Origin: Apricaphanius iberus
Lineage: Eukaryota; Chordata; Actinopteri; Cyprinodontiformes; Aphaniidae
Length of the DNA stretch: 64,000 nt
NCBI GenBank assembly: GCA_028564705.1
Contig: JAPXFQ010000398.1
Span: 1,240,001-1,304,000 of the forward strand
Reading direction: 5' to 3'
Part shown: in pieces, positions 12,593 to 24,893 of the stretch
Layout of the letters: each line of letters opens with the position of its first letter
Numbering within the stretch: position 1 is the stretch's first letter
Notes under the pieces: generated by a model
What the model was told of the DNA's origin: nothing
What the model saw: the letters and a program-made list of their open reading frames with translations, nothing else
Databases searched by the model: none
Position numbers and translations under genes: made by a program

Positions 12593-13826
12593 GATCAAGT
12601 TATTTTCCTTTTTGTTTTGTTTTTCCAACTTTGATGGCGTGTTGTCCACTCCCTGGTTCTCTGTTCCTACGTCGCAGAAGGGTCTCTCCCTGGCAACTGG
12701 ATGCCGAGATAGCGAGAATTTTTCGCCTTCAGCGCAAAGTGGTATTTTGGTATGCTCTCTACACAAACACAGCATGTCAACATATTTACTTCTTGAAAGA
12801 GCAAAAATATTACATGAAAAAAAAATTCTGGCAACCCACCCCTTGTAAAGAAACCAGACCAATTAAATTTAATTTACAATGGACCCTGATTCATTATTAA
12901 AACAACCCGCAACAGTCAAATTTAGCAAAGCAGTCATCTTTATTTTTTACAATCATGTTTTAAGGCTGTAAAACTCCTCGCCACACACTTTTTTTCACTT
13001 TTCGTGAACATACATTAACATTTATGCACATTCTCACTAGTTTTAATACTCAAACCTTCGTAGATATAAAACTTTAAAAAAAAAAAAAAGTCTTTCTCCA
13101 CTGAAGGTCTCTGAGAAGGTGTTGTTTCCGAGTGAGGAACATAATTACAGGCAGTTTATTGCTACTGCTTTTTCCTCTGGATGAGATTTTTATATATTTT
13201 TATATATGATAAATTTGGCAAGCACTGGAGACCTGACGGGAGGAGATTGACAACTGCCTCCAATCATTTAGGACGCAGAACACACGCTGTACGTTGTACG
13301 CTGTAAAGAAAGCCTTTAAATTGTGCTACTAAAAAAAAAGCAGCGAAGCACCGAAGGATGGACTGCGTTATAGCAAGGGAACTGTATAACTGTATTTTTT
13401 AATCTTGAAATGGGTACCAGTGACATTACAGGACTCCGCCCTGTAGCTGACTACCAGTCTTTTAAAACATGGCATAGCTGCAAATAATGCTGTAGCCTAG
13501 CATATGAGCAAGACACATGACTGCATGAGAAAGTGGAGTGATTTAAATAACGTTCTGTTCAGATACTGATGCAGAAACTTTGCTGGGAGCACAAGTGGCC
13601 GTTAGATCAGTGCAGGTAAAGAATTTCCACATCAGGTTAGGTGGGGACAAACCCGTCAATCATAAATTTTGCTGGGGACATGTCCCCGGCATCCCGGGTT
13701 AAAATGATGCCCATGAATACAAATCTACAGGGAATGAAGCACACAAACAAAGAAACTAAACACAAAAGAAATAACTAATATGTCAACACTTTTTGAACAG
13801 TAATAAGAGTATGGCAAGACCTCTGT
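12593..13826. other. No gene recognised
   Basis: Contains an A run at 13076-13089 and a GCTGGGGACATGTCCCCGGC palindrome near 13670. Part of that palindrome (GCTGGGGACA) also occurs twice at 10588-10640. No exon can be supported. Confidence 0.35.
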
Positions 13827-13940
13827 TCATTCATCCATCAATTGTCTATATCGATTTTCCTTTGCAGTGGAAGGGCAGGTGCCTAGCATTCATTGGACGA
13901 GAGGCGATGTACAGATAGCAAATCCATCGCAGGGCAACTT
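13827..13940 (-). repeat. Degenerate tRNA-derived SINE tail region
   Basis: CATTCATCCATCAATTGTCT, GCAGGTGCCTAGCATTC, ACGAGAGGCGATGTAC and ATCCATCGCAGGGCAAC match, with substitutions, the tail half of the SINE seen complete at 19701-20034. Confidence 0.5.
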
Positions 13941-14517
13941 TTACCCCTTTTCCACTAGGGTCGCTACGGCCTAGTACAGATAAGTTGTGTTTCGATTACC
14001 ATCTCAGAAGACTCACCTCACATCTTTCAGACATTGATCTGTTCAAGCCTCCAGCTCCTGATTTGTGTTCCTCAAGCCAGTGCTGATCCAACCAGTGATC
14101 ATCCAGTCTGTTGAGACTCCAAATCTGCTGCCTTGCAACCGATCCAGCTGACTGATCACTGCAGAGACATCCTGCCTCTCTGCTGCTACCATCAGCGACC
14201 AGCTCCTCAGTTCACTGCAGGCTGACAGTGGTTTCTCCGTTCTTTCACGCACTGATTTCCCTGCTCCAACCTGCGTGTGGAAGCCGATAAAGCCCTGATC
14301 GCCACTTCATTCCCCTTGACGACCTGATCAAAATCTTCCATCACTCACAGTTTTCCGGTGTTCTAGATGCCGAAGCTGCAGTCATATCAACCCATTTTCT
14401 GCCCTGCTGCAAGCAGTGCTGTAGCCTGTATCGGCTTCAGCTTTAACAAAACCACAACCCTCTATAAAACAGTTTATAAAGCACTCATTTTTTTAAAATA
14501 TGGAGCTACCTAAAGCA
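13941..14517. repeat. Probable degraded DNA transposon
   Basis: CCCTTTTCCACTAGGGTCGC at about 13951 resembles TTTTTCCACTGGTACTACTC at about 24307, a recurrent teleost transposon motif. Downstream lies GC-richer sequence without an intact frame, followed by the repeat at 14518. This may be a single element reaching 14650. Confidence 0.35.
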
Positions 14518-14650
14518 AAGAAAAATAAAACCTTACCTGATACTTTGAATATTTCCCATTTTATGGAGAACATTTTCGATTTTGGTGCTTTTACTGTTAT
14601 TACATTCTGAGACATCGCTTCAAATAAACAACTTCAGGCGAATCAATGGC
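14518..14650. repeat. Dispersed repeat, copy 2 (partner at 2400-2540)
   Basis: Same order of motifs as copy 1: ACTTTGAATATTTCCCATTT, TATGGAGAACATTTTCGATT, TTTGGTGCTTTTACTGTTAT, TACATTCTGAGACATCGCTT. The copies diverge by scattered substitutions. Confidence 0.6.
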
Positions 14651-14839
14651 AACTGCTGCTAGGTAGGAGTCAAAGTGATATCACATTACTGGACCAACTA
14701 ATCCATAGGTGGGCTTGTTGGGTCGGACCAAGGCAGAGGAATTCCGAAAAAAGGGGTCAGATCGGACCGAACACAAATTAATGGAAATAGGCCAGACCCT
14801 TCCAAAGCTACCTGTACCATACTGTATTGGCCCTATTGG

Positions 14840-15038
14840 TAAAGGGGCAATAGAGACACACAGGACAAACAACAATGCATGCACAAACTTACTAAAGGAC
14901 AATTTAGAGAGATCAACCTAAAAGTCATATTTTCGGACTGTGGTAGGAAGGTGGAGTACTCAGAGAGAACCCAGGCAGAAACACCCCCAGTCGGCAATGA
15001 AACTCAAGACCGTGTCACTGTGCAACCCTATGGCAAGA
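14840..15038 (-). repeat. tRNA-derived SINE, head half, degenerate
   Basis: GACACACAGGACAAACAACA, GGACAATTTAGAGAGATCAA, TCGGACTGTGGTAGGAAGG and GAGAGAACCCAGGCAGAAA match the middle and head of the SINE at 19701-20034 in the same orientation. Confidence 0.65.
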
Positions 15039-15611
15039 CTGATGGAACGTAAATGAACAACAAAGAAATTATCAGGAAAACACAAAAGAAAACCAAAACC
15101 CAAACACCTAGTTGTGATAGTTAACTAGAGTGCAGTCTGCTCTTTAACAGAGTTTATTAAATGTACTTTCTTTAAAGCATTAGATTAATAACAATGATGG
15201 ACAGCACTCCATTTTCCACTCTAGGGCTTCCCAAACAGCTAACTTCCCTTCTTATATGCACAAGAAACAAGAGTGACTGCAGAACAATGAAATAGTAAAG
15301 GTGAAGGGTCGACCAGCCAAGGAAAACGCCACTCTCTCTGAGAGGTTTTAAAACATTTTTAAAGCTAAGATACACCTTATGACTGGTAACAAGTCTATGG
15401 CTAGGTGTAATGTCCTAATCTAAAGTTTCATCAAGGCATATAGCCTGAGCTAAGCCTTTTTTTTATTGCATGGGATAGTTTTGTCTATAGCACACTATTG
15501 GCAAACCAGGAACAACTAAATGAGCAATTAACATCAACCCAAGGCTTTTTAATGTTCTTCGTTAACTAGTAAAGCTGAGCTAAATAATTGGATAAGACAT
15601 GTTTTATATAC
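15039..15611. other. No gene recognised
   Basis: AT-rich sequence between two SINE fragments. No exon or repeat end is visible. Confidence 0.35.
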
Positions 15612-15735
15612 TGTGATGGACTGGCGACCTGTCCAGGGTGTACCCCGCCTCTCGCCCGTTGACATCTGGAGATAGGCACCAGCCCCCCCGCGACCCCTGG
15701 AGGACTAAGCGGTTCAGAAAATGGATGAATGGATG
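15612..15735 (+). repeat. SINE tail fragment
   Basis: TGTGATGGACTGGCGACCTG, GGGTGTACCCCGCCTCTCGC, AGATAGGCACCAGCCCCC and a GGATGAATGGATG end. This is the 3' half of the SINE at 19701-20034 in the opposite orientation, without the tRNA-like head. Confidence 0.75.
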
Positions 15736-16815
15736 TTTTATATTAAAAAAATACCAAACAATGTGTGCCTTTTTAGGTGATGAAGATTCAAAATTATTCA
15801 TTGAATTAAAAGGATGCTGTACTCACATAACCACATTTATGTAAGCAACATTGAGAAAATGTTAAACTGCCTGAAAAGAAACACAAATCGCATGTGTTGT
15901 ACTGTACATCAGATATATTTAGCAGTGATCCCTGTTCTCTGCTTGACACAAAAACCTACTTTCCAGGTTGAACTAATAAATATTTCAAAAGACTGAAGAT
16001 GAGTTGAGCAGAAAAAAGTTAATGGAAGAGTAGGATGGCATGACTGAGAGCAAGTGGAAGAGTGCCACATCTTAGAGTGACATCTTAAAAAGTAGAGAGA
16101 GAAGTTTGATCATGCAATTGGAAAATTACAACAAACCTTATAAACTTGATAAGGGCCAGGCTTGTCTGGTTACATTCAGACAAATAAAGGCATAGAAATT
16201 ATGATCCAACATTGTCTGTTTAGGCTGCAATGATCAACATCACATGTGGAAATGATGCAATGTCTACATTATTGTAAAATACCATAGCAAACCTTTAATT
16301 TCCATATATTTTATTCAAGTTTAATTCACTGATCAATCGACAATAAGTAAAATATCCAAGCTCTACGATAGTGACTTTGCTTGTCCATAACGTTTTTAAA
16401 TGAAAACAAATAGCTTCATGCTGCAAAGCTCCTTGAGTCATTTTGTCTAAATTACAACCAGCATTACTACGTACAGTCGTTGTTCAGCAAATAGCAAACC
16501 TTCGGCCAACCTAGTATAAATAAATGGAGTAAACCATTAGTCATTGGCATTGTTTTCATAATTAGCTGGTAAAGTAAAGCTATTGCCTTGCTAGTTTTAT
16601 TTCTTTAAGTGGTAAAGTAACAATTTTCCTAATTATATATATTGTTTTTCATTTTGTAATATTTTACCATGAAATGTCTTTTGTGTACCTAGCCTCTCAG
16701 GATAAAAACACATTTCAATGTCCCGCTGGACATAGGAACTAGTCCCCTGCTGGCTTATACCAGCCCCCTTGCTGGATGCTTATACCTTTATTTTAAAAGT
16801 ATGACTCCTGAATGG
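15736..16815. other. No gene recognised
   Basis: AT-rich. A small imperfect tandem pair (CCCCTGCTGGCTTATACC then CCCCTTGCTGGATGCTTATA) lies at 16744-16787. Confidence 0.35.
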
Positions 16816-16943
16816 CCCTGTGATGGACTGGCGACCTGACCAGGGTGTACCCCGCCTCTTGCCCGTTGACAGCTGGATATAGGCACCAGCCCCCCCGCGA
16901 ACCCTTGAAGTACAAGCGGTTCAGAAACTGGATGAATGGATGG
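16816..16943 (+). repeat. SINE tail fragment
   Basis: Nearly the same as the fragment at 15612-15735: GCCCTGTGATGGACTGGCGA, GGTGTACCCCGCCTCTTGCC, AGGCACCAGCCCCCCCGCGA and a GGATGAATGGATGG end. Headless and plus oriented. Confidence 0.75.
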
Positions 16944-18774
16944 ACTCCTAAATGGATTGAAATTGTGTTGCAATACACATAATGCTCCTGATAGGTCAGA
17001 TAGGTAATGACTAACAAGCCAGTGAGACACAGAGAAGGGTCCACCGTTGTCAGTTCTATGCAAAACAAAACCTAACATTATAATTCTAATATACTATTAT
17101 TATTTACATATATTGCAGGGATTTTATCTGTTTCAGAAATGCAAATTAAGATGGTTGAAAGCGGATGGACATTTTTTAACAAAATAAATCTTTGTTTTTC
17201 AAGCTCTTTACTTCCTTATGACACTTTGCTGCTGCCTATATACAAATATAATACATGTGCTTTGCCCTATAAACCCAAAAAGTAGAACATCCCCCTTTTA
17301 TCCTGCATTGAGTTAATTATTAAATTCCTTCCAGACCTTGGCACCAAACCTTTATCATAAAATAACTTTTAAAATTAAATATGGAAATGGATTTTTGCTT
17401 ACATTTAATATTATCAATTTTTTTTGCAAACCCTATCTCATCACTGTTAATTGTTTTATCATTTTATCATGTCACAACTACAAGCTTCAATAGAGTTTAT
17501 TTTACAGACCAGCAAAAAGTAGTAAATACTTGCAGGAAAGAAAATGATAAATGGTTACATTAGAAAGAAGTATGCATTCGTATACTCCTCCATTTATTCT
17601 GACACACCTCTCTAAAACACAACCGCAACCCATTACCTTCAGAAGTCACCAAATTAGCAAATAGAGTCCCCATATGTGTAGTTCATTCTTTGTATCATTC
17701 TATTTGTTCTGTGAAGGCCTCTGGGATTTCTTAAAGAACATTAGTGAACAAAAAGTATAATATATTAACTAAGGACCAAAGCAGCAAGGTCGGGGATAAA
17801 GTTTTGAAAAAGTTTAAAGCAGGGTTAGTAAAAGCCATAATTGTAAGCATTAAATAACTTTTACAGACCACTAAAAATCTGAAAATGACAGTAAATAGAG
17901 GACATTGATGAAGTGTAATAATTAATTTACCCTTTTAATATAACTGTTATTTAATCTCAGATGTAAATCCAAAAGCAACAGAGCCCCATCTTAATCCTAT
18001 AATGTACCCCAGTGGCTCTCATCTGATCTCATCTCCTCCACGTTTCATTCCCAATTCCTTATCCCCTTTATGAGTTTATTATTGGCTTACAAACACATCT
18101 AGTGCCTGATGCATGTTCCCAGGAAAATGACCACATCACTGTAGTAAGGACACAACAAACCGTTTGCCACTGCACTGCTCGTTCACGGTATGCGGAAAAT
18201 CAAACAAATGACCACCAAAAGCTGGGATAAAAATGGCAACTGTAGCATTGGGAAGTGAGTGCTAAACCTCCATTATATTCCACCAGATCTGTACGTGTTA
18301 CTGTGAAGTGCAAAAACAGATCTAATGATGACAATAATATTTGCCTTCTTATTTCTCTTCAACTGAGTACTCAGCACTTTCCTTTCGAATTTATTTAAGA
18401 GAGGCTTTAGCTCATAGCAGCAAGAACAGTACTTATATGCTAAATCACTTTTAGACAGAAGTTCGGATGATGTTCAGAGGCGAGTCCTGAAGCAGCCAAG
18501 AGTGGCTAAGCTGTGTGATAAATACGGCCACTTAACAGAACACACTAATGTAGTTCCACTCATTCTCCAGCCCCTGTGTGTCCATTAATTTCTCTGTATC
18601 TTTTGTATTATACTCAAAAAGCTATAGCACGACAGTCTGTCTGGATCAGATAACCTGCTATACTCTCTCACGTCTTTTCATATGGTCTTCATATTGCTGT
18701 ATTTTCCAATCTAAATCATAGAGTGCAATGCAGAAGAAAGTATGCCCTTTGAACATGTTATTTATTTCAAGACC
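16944..18774. other. No gene recognised
   Basis: AT-rich DNA with only short chance frames. No splice-supported exon of mctp1 was found on the minus strand. Confidence 0.35.
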
Positions 18775-19290
18775 CAACTAAAAACCTAATCAGCTTTTAT
18801 TAAAAAAATCTTTATCTGATAAACCAACACAAAGATGCACAGGACTGTGAAGTGGAAAGAAAAGGATACATAGTTTTGAAACTATTTTATAAAATAAAAC
18901 TTTAAAAGTGTGGCATGCTTTTGGATTCAGCCCCTTTGAGTTTTGCATAACTACATTTAGTCAATTTAAACAAGTCTTTTGGGTTATATGTTTCTGATAT
19001 ACACCATTCCATAGTAGCTGTATGCTTGGGGATTTTCATCCAGGATAAGACTGTTCTCTCTGCAATGTTTTTGTGTTGTTGTTTTTTTCAGGGTGACATG
19101 TGGTATTATTTTAAACATCCCACACATAGCATTTTGCATGTAGGTCAAAAGTTCTTTGTTGATCTTATCTGACCTTCTTTTTCTCATCTTTGCTGTATCC
19201 TCTACATGGCATGTGGTAAAGTGGAAACAGGATCAAGCAGGATTTCTCCTAGTTTTCATATACTATTTATTTTCACAATAAACCCTATCT
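18775..19290. mobile_element. Degenerate Tc1-like transposon remnant
   Basis: CCAACACAAAGATGCACAGG, TTCAGCCCCTTTGAGTTTTG, CACACATAGCATTTTGCATG and CATGGCATGTGGTAAAG resemble, in order, parts of a common teleost Tc1/mariner family whose ends read like CAGTGCCTTGCGAAAGTATT. Much of the middle is lost. Related pieces are at 29815-30110, 39305-39365 and 50770-51640. Assignment is by recall. Confidence 0.5.
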
Positions 19291-19700
19291 GGGTTGTGAT
19301 TTCTCTCCAGCTACTTTTGGGCCACTGTGACAACTTTAGCTGCCTCTCTGATTAGGGGAACAGTTGTGTCTTAGTAAGTTGGCAGTAATACGCCACTCTT
19401 AAACAGCAGTCTGCAACAGCAGTCTGTTCGAAGCTTTGGAGATTGTTTTATTACTTAACCATGATTTAAACATCTAAAACTGTATTATTGTCATGTCTGC
19501 TGTCTCCCAGAGTCTTCATGATTATGCTTGCTCACTACTGTTCTCTATTATTCCCTAAGGCTGGATTTACAATAACTAAAGTGATACCTAAAGACTGTTA
19601 ACTGTGCTGGATTCTATTTGAAGTTATCAGAGTGGAGGGAGCTAAATGCAAATCATACTTTTATAACCTTTATTTATTTTATTTATTTTTTGAAAACCAT

Positions 19701-20034
19701 CCTTCCATCCATTTTCTTAACCGCTTAATCCTTAATGGGGGGCTGGTGCCTATCTCCAGCTGTCAACGGGCGAGAGGCGGGGTACACCCTGGACAGGTCG
19801 CCAGTCCATCACAGGGCCAACCATGCACACACTCACACCTAAGGACAATTTGGAGAGATCAATTAACCTGACAGTCATGTTTTTGGACTGTGGGAGGAAG
19901 CCAGAGTACCCGGAGGGAACCCACACATGCACGAGGAGAATATGCAAACTCCATGCAGAAAGACCCTGGGCCGGGATGCGAACCCAAAAACCTTCTTGCT
20001 GCAAGGTGCTAAACACTGCTCCACAGTGCAGCTC
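19701..20034 (-). mobile_element. Full-length tRNA-derived SINE with 15-bp target duplication
   Basis: Read on the minus strand, the head at 20034 is tRNA-like: an A-box-like segment and then a B-box-like GGTTCGCATCC (near 19978). The body carries the conserved TCCAAAAACATGACTGTCAG segment. The tail part GGCGACCTGTCCAGGGTGTA leads into a GGATGGAAGG-type 3' end at 19701. The 15-bp direct repeat TTTTTTGAAAACCAT flanks it exactly (19686-19700 and 20035-20049), the mark of LINE-driven insertion. It is the best reference copy for the other fragments in the window. Confidence 0.85.
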
Positions 20035-20101
20035 TTTTTTGAAAACCATGTATCCCATACTTTCCTTTCCACTTTGCAACTATGCATGACACTGTTTACT
20101 A

Positions 20102-20368
20102 TGGAGGACCATCCCTGCTAAAACTGACAATAAATAAATAAATGTGGAAATAAATAAATGTGGAAATATATTACTAAATATTTTATTTTTTTATTTATTT
20201 ATGTGGCTAGTTAGTTAGTTATATACTCATTTACTTTTTATTGTAGTTACCCATATATTTATTTATGCCCACATTTATTTATTTTCTATATTTATGCATT
20301 TATTTTTCAATTTTATTTATTTATTTTTCTATTTATTTATTATGAACTTTGGCAGGGATGGTCCTCCA
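20102..20368. mobile_element. Palindromic MITE with TA target site, 267 bp
   Basis: Ends are perfect inverted repeats, TGGAGGACCATCCCTGC (20102-20118) and GCAGGGATGGTCCTCCA (20352-20368), flanked by TA on both sides (20100-20101 and 20369-20370). The interior is almost only ATTTATTT/AAATAAAT runs that can fold back. There is no coding capacity. A TA duplication suggests mobilisation by a Tc1/mariner-type transposase (inference). Confidence 0.75.
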
Positions 20369-20964
20369 TAAATACTGCTATTACCTCATTCTGCTTTAGT
20401 TTATGGAAAGGAGAAACAAGCTCAGGTGATATGAATACTTTGGGATAATTGGGATGTACTGACTTGTAGTTCGGGGATGTTGGGAACTCGACCTCCACCA
20501 AATTTTAATGGCAAGAAAAGCTAATGATCCGTGAGCATGCACGCCAAAATATGTTACACAAGGGGACAGTCCGCCATAGTGAAGGACAGTCAAATAGCTG
20601 AAGGATTTGAGTGATTGTGATGGTAAAATCTCAAAAGAAAGGGTAATACAAACTGCAGTAGGTAATTTGCTGTTGAAATAGGGGTGGGCCTGACTGTAGT
20701 ACACGTTCAGCCAATATAATCCAACACTACACACTGGAATGAAGTGAACAGAATCAATGAGCTCATCACATGACAGAGTCAGAGGAAGGCTGCTGCTCCA
20801 TTATCATTATCATCACCGTCAAACTTGTCTCCTTTACTCAACATCCAGCTATAAATCAGGTCCAGCCAAGCTCATTTTGGGGCTTTGATATTTAACACAG
20901 CCTTACATGGCTGCAATGTATGACATCTCACATTAACTGTGTCACTGTACGGCTCTTTACTCAC

Positions 20965-21498
20965 AGAATCACTTGCGTTTTTACGCAGCTGCTCTTCCTC
21001 TTCCAGCTCCGCGGTCGGTTCCACCACTAGCTTCTCGAAGCACGCCGAGCCGAGAGAGGAGCTCTTCTGCTGGTACACTATCAACTGTGACATCGGGGGG
21101 ACTTTGGGGCTCCCGTGGGCCGACAGTTCCGGTTTGCTGCCTGTGGCCCCAGAAACTGTCCCCAGAGTCTGACCGTCGGAGCTCCTGTCTGAGGTCGCGT
21201 CGCTTCCACCAGCAGGAGGCTTGTCTCCTTCAAAAGGCGCCGGAGTAGAGCTGCATAAGTTCGGTTGGGATGATGAAAACACCCGGTCTAGTGGTTTCCT
21301 TTTCCTCTTGAACATCCACAAGCCGGACTCCTTCTTGGTGCCCTCCGCTCCACCTCCGGCTCCGCGGCGCTCCGATCCCAGTTTAGGGCTGAGCCACGGC
21401 TTGGTTTTCTCCTGGAAATTCTTCCACATCCTCCGCTGGTAGGACATGGACTCTTGGCCCCTGCTGGAGCCTCCTGGTTTGGGTAATTTTTGCTCCAT
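20965..21498 (-). CDS. mctp1: mctp1 first coding exon (multiple C2 and transmembrane domain protein 1)
   Basis: MCTP1 is a Ca2+-binding ER/endosomal membrane protein with three C2 domains and two C-terminal membrane segments. Only its variable N-terminus is here, 178 residues from ATG 21498 to a GTGAGTAAAG donor after 20965. Matches to known vertebrate MCTP1 N-termini are RRMWKNFQ (like RLWKNLQ), FKRKRKPLDRVFSSSQPNL followed by CSSTP, and QQKSSSLGSACFEKL. The start has a strong context (CACCATGG). The frame stays open upstream only with a TTG, so 21498 is preferred. No C2-domain exon was found to the left, so the remaining exons probably lie beyond the window after a very long first intron. 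The a/b teleost paralogue is not decided. Confidence 0.85.
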
Positions 21499-24295
21499 GG
21501 TGCCTGTGCAGCAGCCACCCAGCCTGAGCACACTCTCTAGCCGTATCGGACGGGTATCACAGCCTGGCTGCTGCTGCTGCTTCTGTGCGCTTCTGTCGAT
21601 AATCAGTTTAGAGCGCCTAGAAGGAGACGCACGCAGTAATGATGAAGGGGGCTGCCAGTCCAAAGGGAACCTTTCAGGCAGGCTATGCAGGCGTTGTAAA
21701 TTATTATGTCACACTGTGTGATACCCCATGAACAGGCAGTTCTATGCAGTATCTCAATTCAGCAGCAAAGTTAGCGCAAATACACTGCAATAGTAGCCTA
21801 TATTTAAAAACTGTCTGTGCATCATTATGGGCATCCCTCTCCTCTCTCTAGCTGGGTTTAAACAAAGTTTAATCACCCTGCCTATTAATTGTTCTATTCA
21901 AAAGGCACTGCACCTCCCTCTGGCCAAAGCTATTGGCTTGGTCATATTACGTGAACATCTATAAGCTGGTGTCTTAGAAAGCCAGTCCCGAATGGCGATG
22001 CCCATGATTTAGTTTTGGACCCATCATGGCTTCCTCTTGGAGGTTGGGCACCTCGGTGTGCCTGATATGTGGGTGATTTTTTATCTTATGTTACCTCTAA
22101 ACGTATAAGATACCATGTATTGTTAAAGACTTCTACATGTTGCCACAATCAAACTGTGGGATTGTATGGTCAACACAAGATAAAGTCAATTTTCTAAAGT
22201 GGAAGGGAAATTGTCAAAATCTTGTTACAAATAAAACCTGCAGGATGTGGCATGTCTTTGTACTATGCCAACCCCAAACTAAGAAAAACAATATTATTAT
22301 AGTTCTGGCTGCATGTTTATGATTGTTGTACTGCTGGAAATCCCTGCCCAAGTTTCTAGACATTGGAGCCTCTAACACGTTGCAAAAGAGCCTGTTTCCA
22401 ACAGTTTTCCCCTCCCTAAGCCGCATAGGGTCATGTTAAGTTTCAGCGATTTTATTACCTACCTGAATAAATCAGCAAAATCAGAAAAAACAGCACATTT
22501 AGGCAAGATAAGGAGACACATATATACTTGTATAACCCATCAATGAGCCGAATATTAACTGAAACTAACATTAATACAAGTACTAAAGGAATTATTAAAT
22601 ATTAATAGAAAGGTCCAAAGATTGGCAACTGTCACTATTTTGCTGTTCCTTCTTGGATGCTGCTTGTTTACTAATGTTTTTTTTAACAAACTTCTGCGGT
22701 CTTTACAGCAACGATGTATTAATATAACCCAGATTAAATCACAGGTGTATTCTGGTTATTAAATTAGTCAACTCCAGAAGGAAATTAGCTATGCTGGATT
22801 GTGAGGTATGAAAGTAAGGGACATGAATACAAATGCAGCCTTCTTACTTATAAAAATATGTATGCTTATTCATCCATTTTACAATTAAACGCTACTTTGT
22901 ATTGGTTTTTCTAAGATCCATATAAAGAAGAGGAATGGATATTTTTGCAAGCCATTGTACAAAGCAGAGTGTGATACTTGTCCCCCTTAATGCCATATTG
23001 TTTTGTGCACAGTAGCCATGTCTGGATATGTGGATATTTTTCCCTCCACCAATTAGGTCAAGCTTCAGCGTATGTAATCAGGCCACTAGCAGCTCCAGTA
23101 AGCAGGCAGAGCTGAGTGGCCCATTCTCATTTTCTGATGTGTATAATAACTAATTACCTCATCCCCTTTGGTAGAGTTTTCAATGCTGGCCTATGCTGCC
23201 TCGTCACCAAACACCAATCCTACATAAACACAGAGAAAAACACAAAGAATAAATGTGTATTTATATCAAACCCTTGCATAGATATATACGAAAAAGGGGT
23301 CAGAGATGAATATTTTCTCTCCAGATCAAGTTTAAAAAGTTTAAATGCATTTATCAATGGCATACAACCTCGACGTCACCTGTAAGAGTGATGAGGAAGG
23401 CACTTCAACAGGATCTTTGCCTTGAGCATTCTTGATGTAAGCACAATAAACCCTCACCAGTATGATGATTTATAGCACTGCTAAACTCTACCGTATAACA
23501 GACAATTTCTTTTAAAGAGATGTCCCTCTGTATAGAATGTGTCTCAAAAATGAGATTGATTTTTTCTCAGTTCCTTTTCCACAATTTAAAATGTTTTAAT
23601 TGCAAATTCTGACTTGCTTTGAACCCACTGTTCGGTTAAGTAGATGGGTTTGTGAGCAAGCAAGCCAAGAGCTGCCTGTCAGCTGCCACTGAATCAGAAT
23701 GGAAGACTGATGAGTCTGCACTTGGATAGCTTCTTTGTATAATGTTCCCGGTCCTCCTGATTAGAGGCTAGTGCAGCATGGCATTAACCTGCAGAACATT
23801 TACGGAGATATCAAATTCTTGATATTAGATGTATTTCTGAATACAGCAGCTTGTAATACGATCAACATGCACAGTTTGGAATTGTGTTGTTGACAGGGTT
23901 AAATTTATACGTGATTTTTCTTCTTTCTTTTGGTATTGCTCTTGCATGATTAGCCTGTTTAAACAATTAGATCTCAATCCAGTATTTGACTAGGGAATTA
24001 TCCTTCTGCACGACTCAAGAGCACTTGAGCTTCATGTCACAAAACGATGGTCAGACATTCTCCTTCAGGACTTTCTGGAAAACAACCGAATTTATTGTTC
24101 CATCGGTTTTCAATTCTTCTGAAATACTGTCAGTTTAATGCTAGATGTAACAGGACACATTTTAGTTTAAAGACATTTTAACATTTCAACTCTGATGGAT
24201 AACATTTTTACCCAGTTTCTCTCTTCCTGTAGAATTTGGAACATCGACCTTGACAAAGGCAAATGAGGCATTCTGTACTTTGAATGTTCAGGGTT
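21499..24295. other. mctp1 upstream region and intergenic DNA
   Basis: The 5' UTR and promoter of mctp1 should lie just right of 21498, but I see no clear TATA box or transcription start. The rest is AT-rich with no recognisable exon or repeat end. Confidence 0.4.
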
Positions 24296-24893
24296 ACTTT
24301 TAGTGTTTTTCCACTGGTACTACTCAGCCCGGCTTGGTACGTCTCACCCTTGGTCCCATTGTTTTTCCACTGGCAGACGTCGGGCTGAGTCGTGGGAAGC
24401 CGATACCAATTTTGGTTTCAGCTTCGCTGCCGTTCCAACCGGGCCAAGCAGGGACTGAAAAGCGACGTCAGACAGCCATCGGTTACTGATTGGCTGGGGG
24501 GTCGAGTCACTGGCTGGGCAACATGACAGCGTCTTTTAACAACAAACGGACAGCCATTTTTAAACTGAACTACAGCGAGTGGGTGTGTTCAGTTTAGCTG
24601 AAGAACAATGACAACATTAAAAACTAGTGCCTTGATCCAATCGGAGGTAAAGTATTACTGAGCTTGTTGGCTGAAGAGAAGATTCAGTGTGAGCTGGATG
24701 GAGCTACTCGCTGTGAGAGGGTTATCGAGAACGTGTCGGAGCTGACCGCGGTTCGGAGCTGATGGCTGCTCATGGCTACCAGCACGCCGAACCAATGCAG
24801 AGAGAAACTGAGATCGCTGAAGTCCAAATACCGCCATATAGAGGACAACAAAGGCAAAGTGGGTCGAGCAAAAAAATGACATTTTTAAAGGTG
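24296..24893 (+). pseudogene. Degraded transposon with Myb/SANT-like DNA-binding gene remnant
   Basis: After TTTTTCCACTGGTACTACTC (about 24307), a plus-strand frame from 24656 reads LLSLLAEEKIQCELDGATRC and then ERVIENVSEL before a stop. In another frame NQCREKLRSLKSKYRHIEDN follows and continues to about 24880. Together these resemble the Myb/SANT-like trihelix domain encoded by Harbinger-type transposons. The frame break and stop make it a pseudogene. No matching right-hand inverted end was found. Confidence 0.6.

Noticed and set aside
19960..20034. tRNA-like sequence with B box near 19978
   Set aside because: It is the head of a SINE with a perfect target duplication. The acceptor stem does not pair, and a body and tail follow.
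21499..21663. Upstream extension of the mctp1 exon to residue 'M' at 21663
   Set aside because: The codon there is TTG, not ATG. The ATG at 21498 has a strong Kozak context and matches where vertebrate MCTP1 starts.
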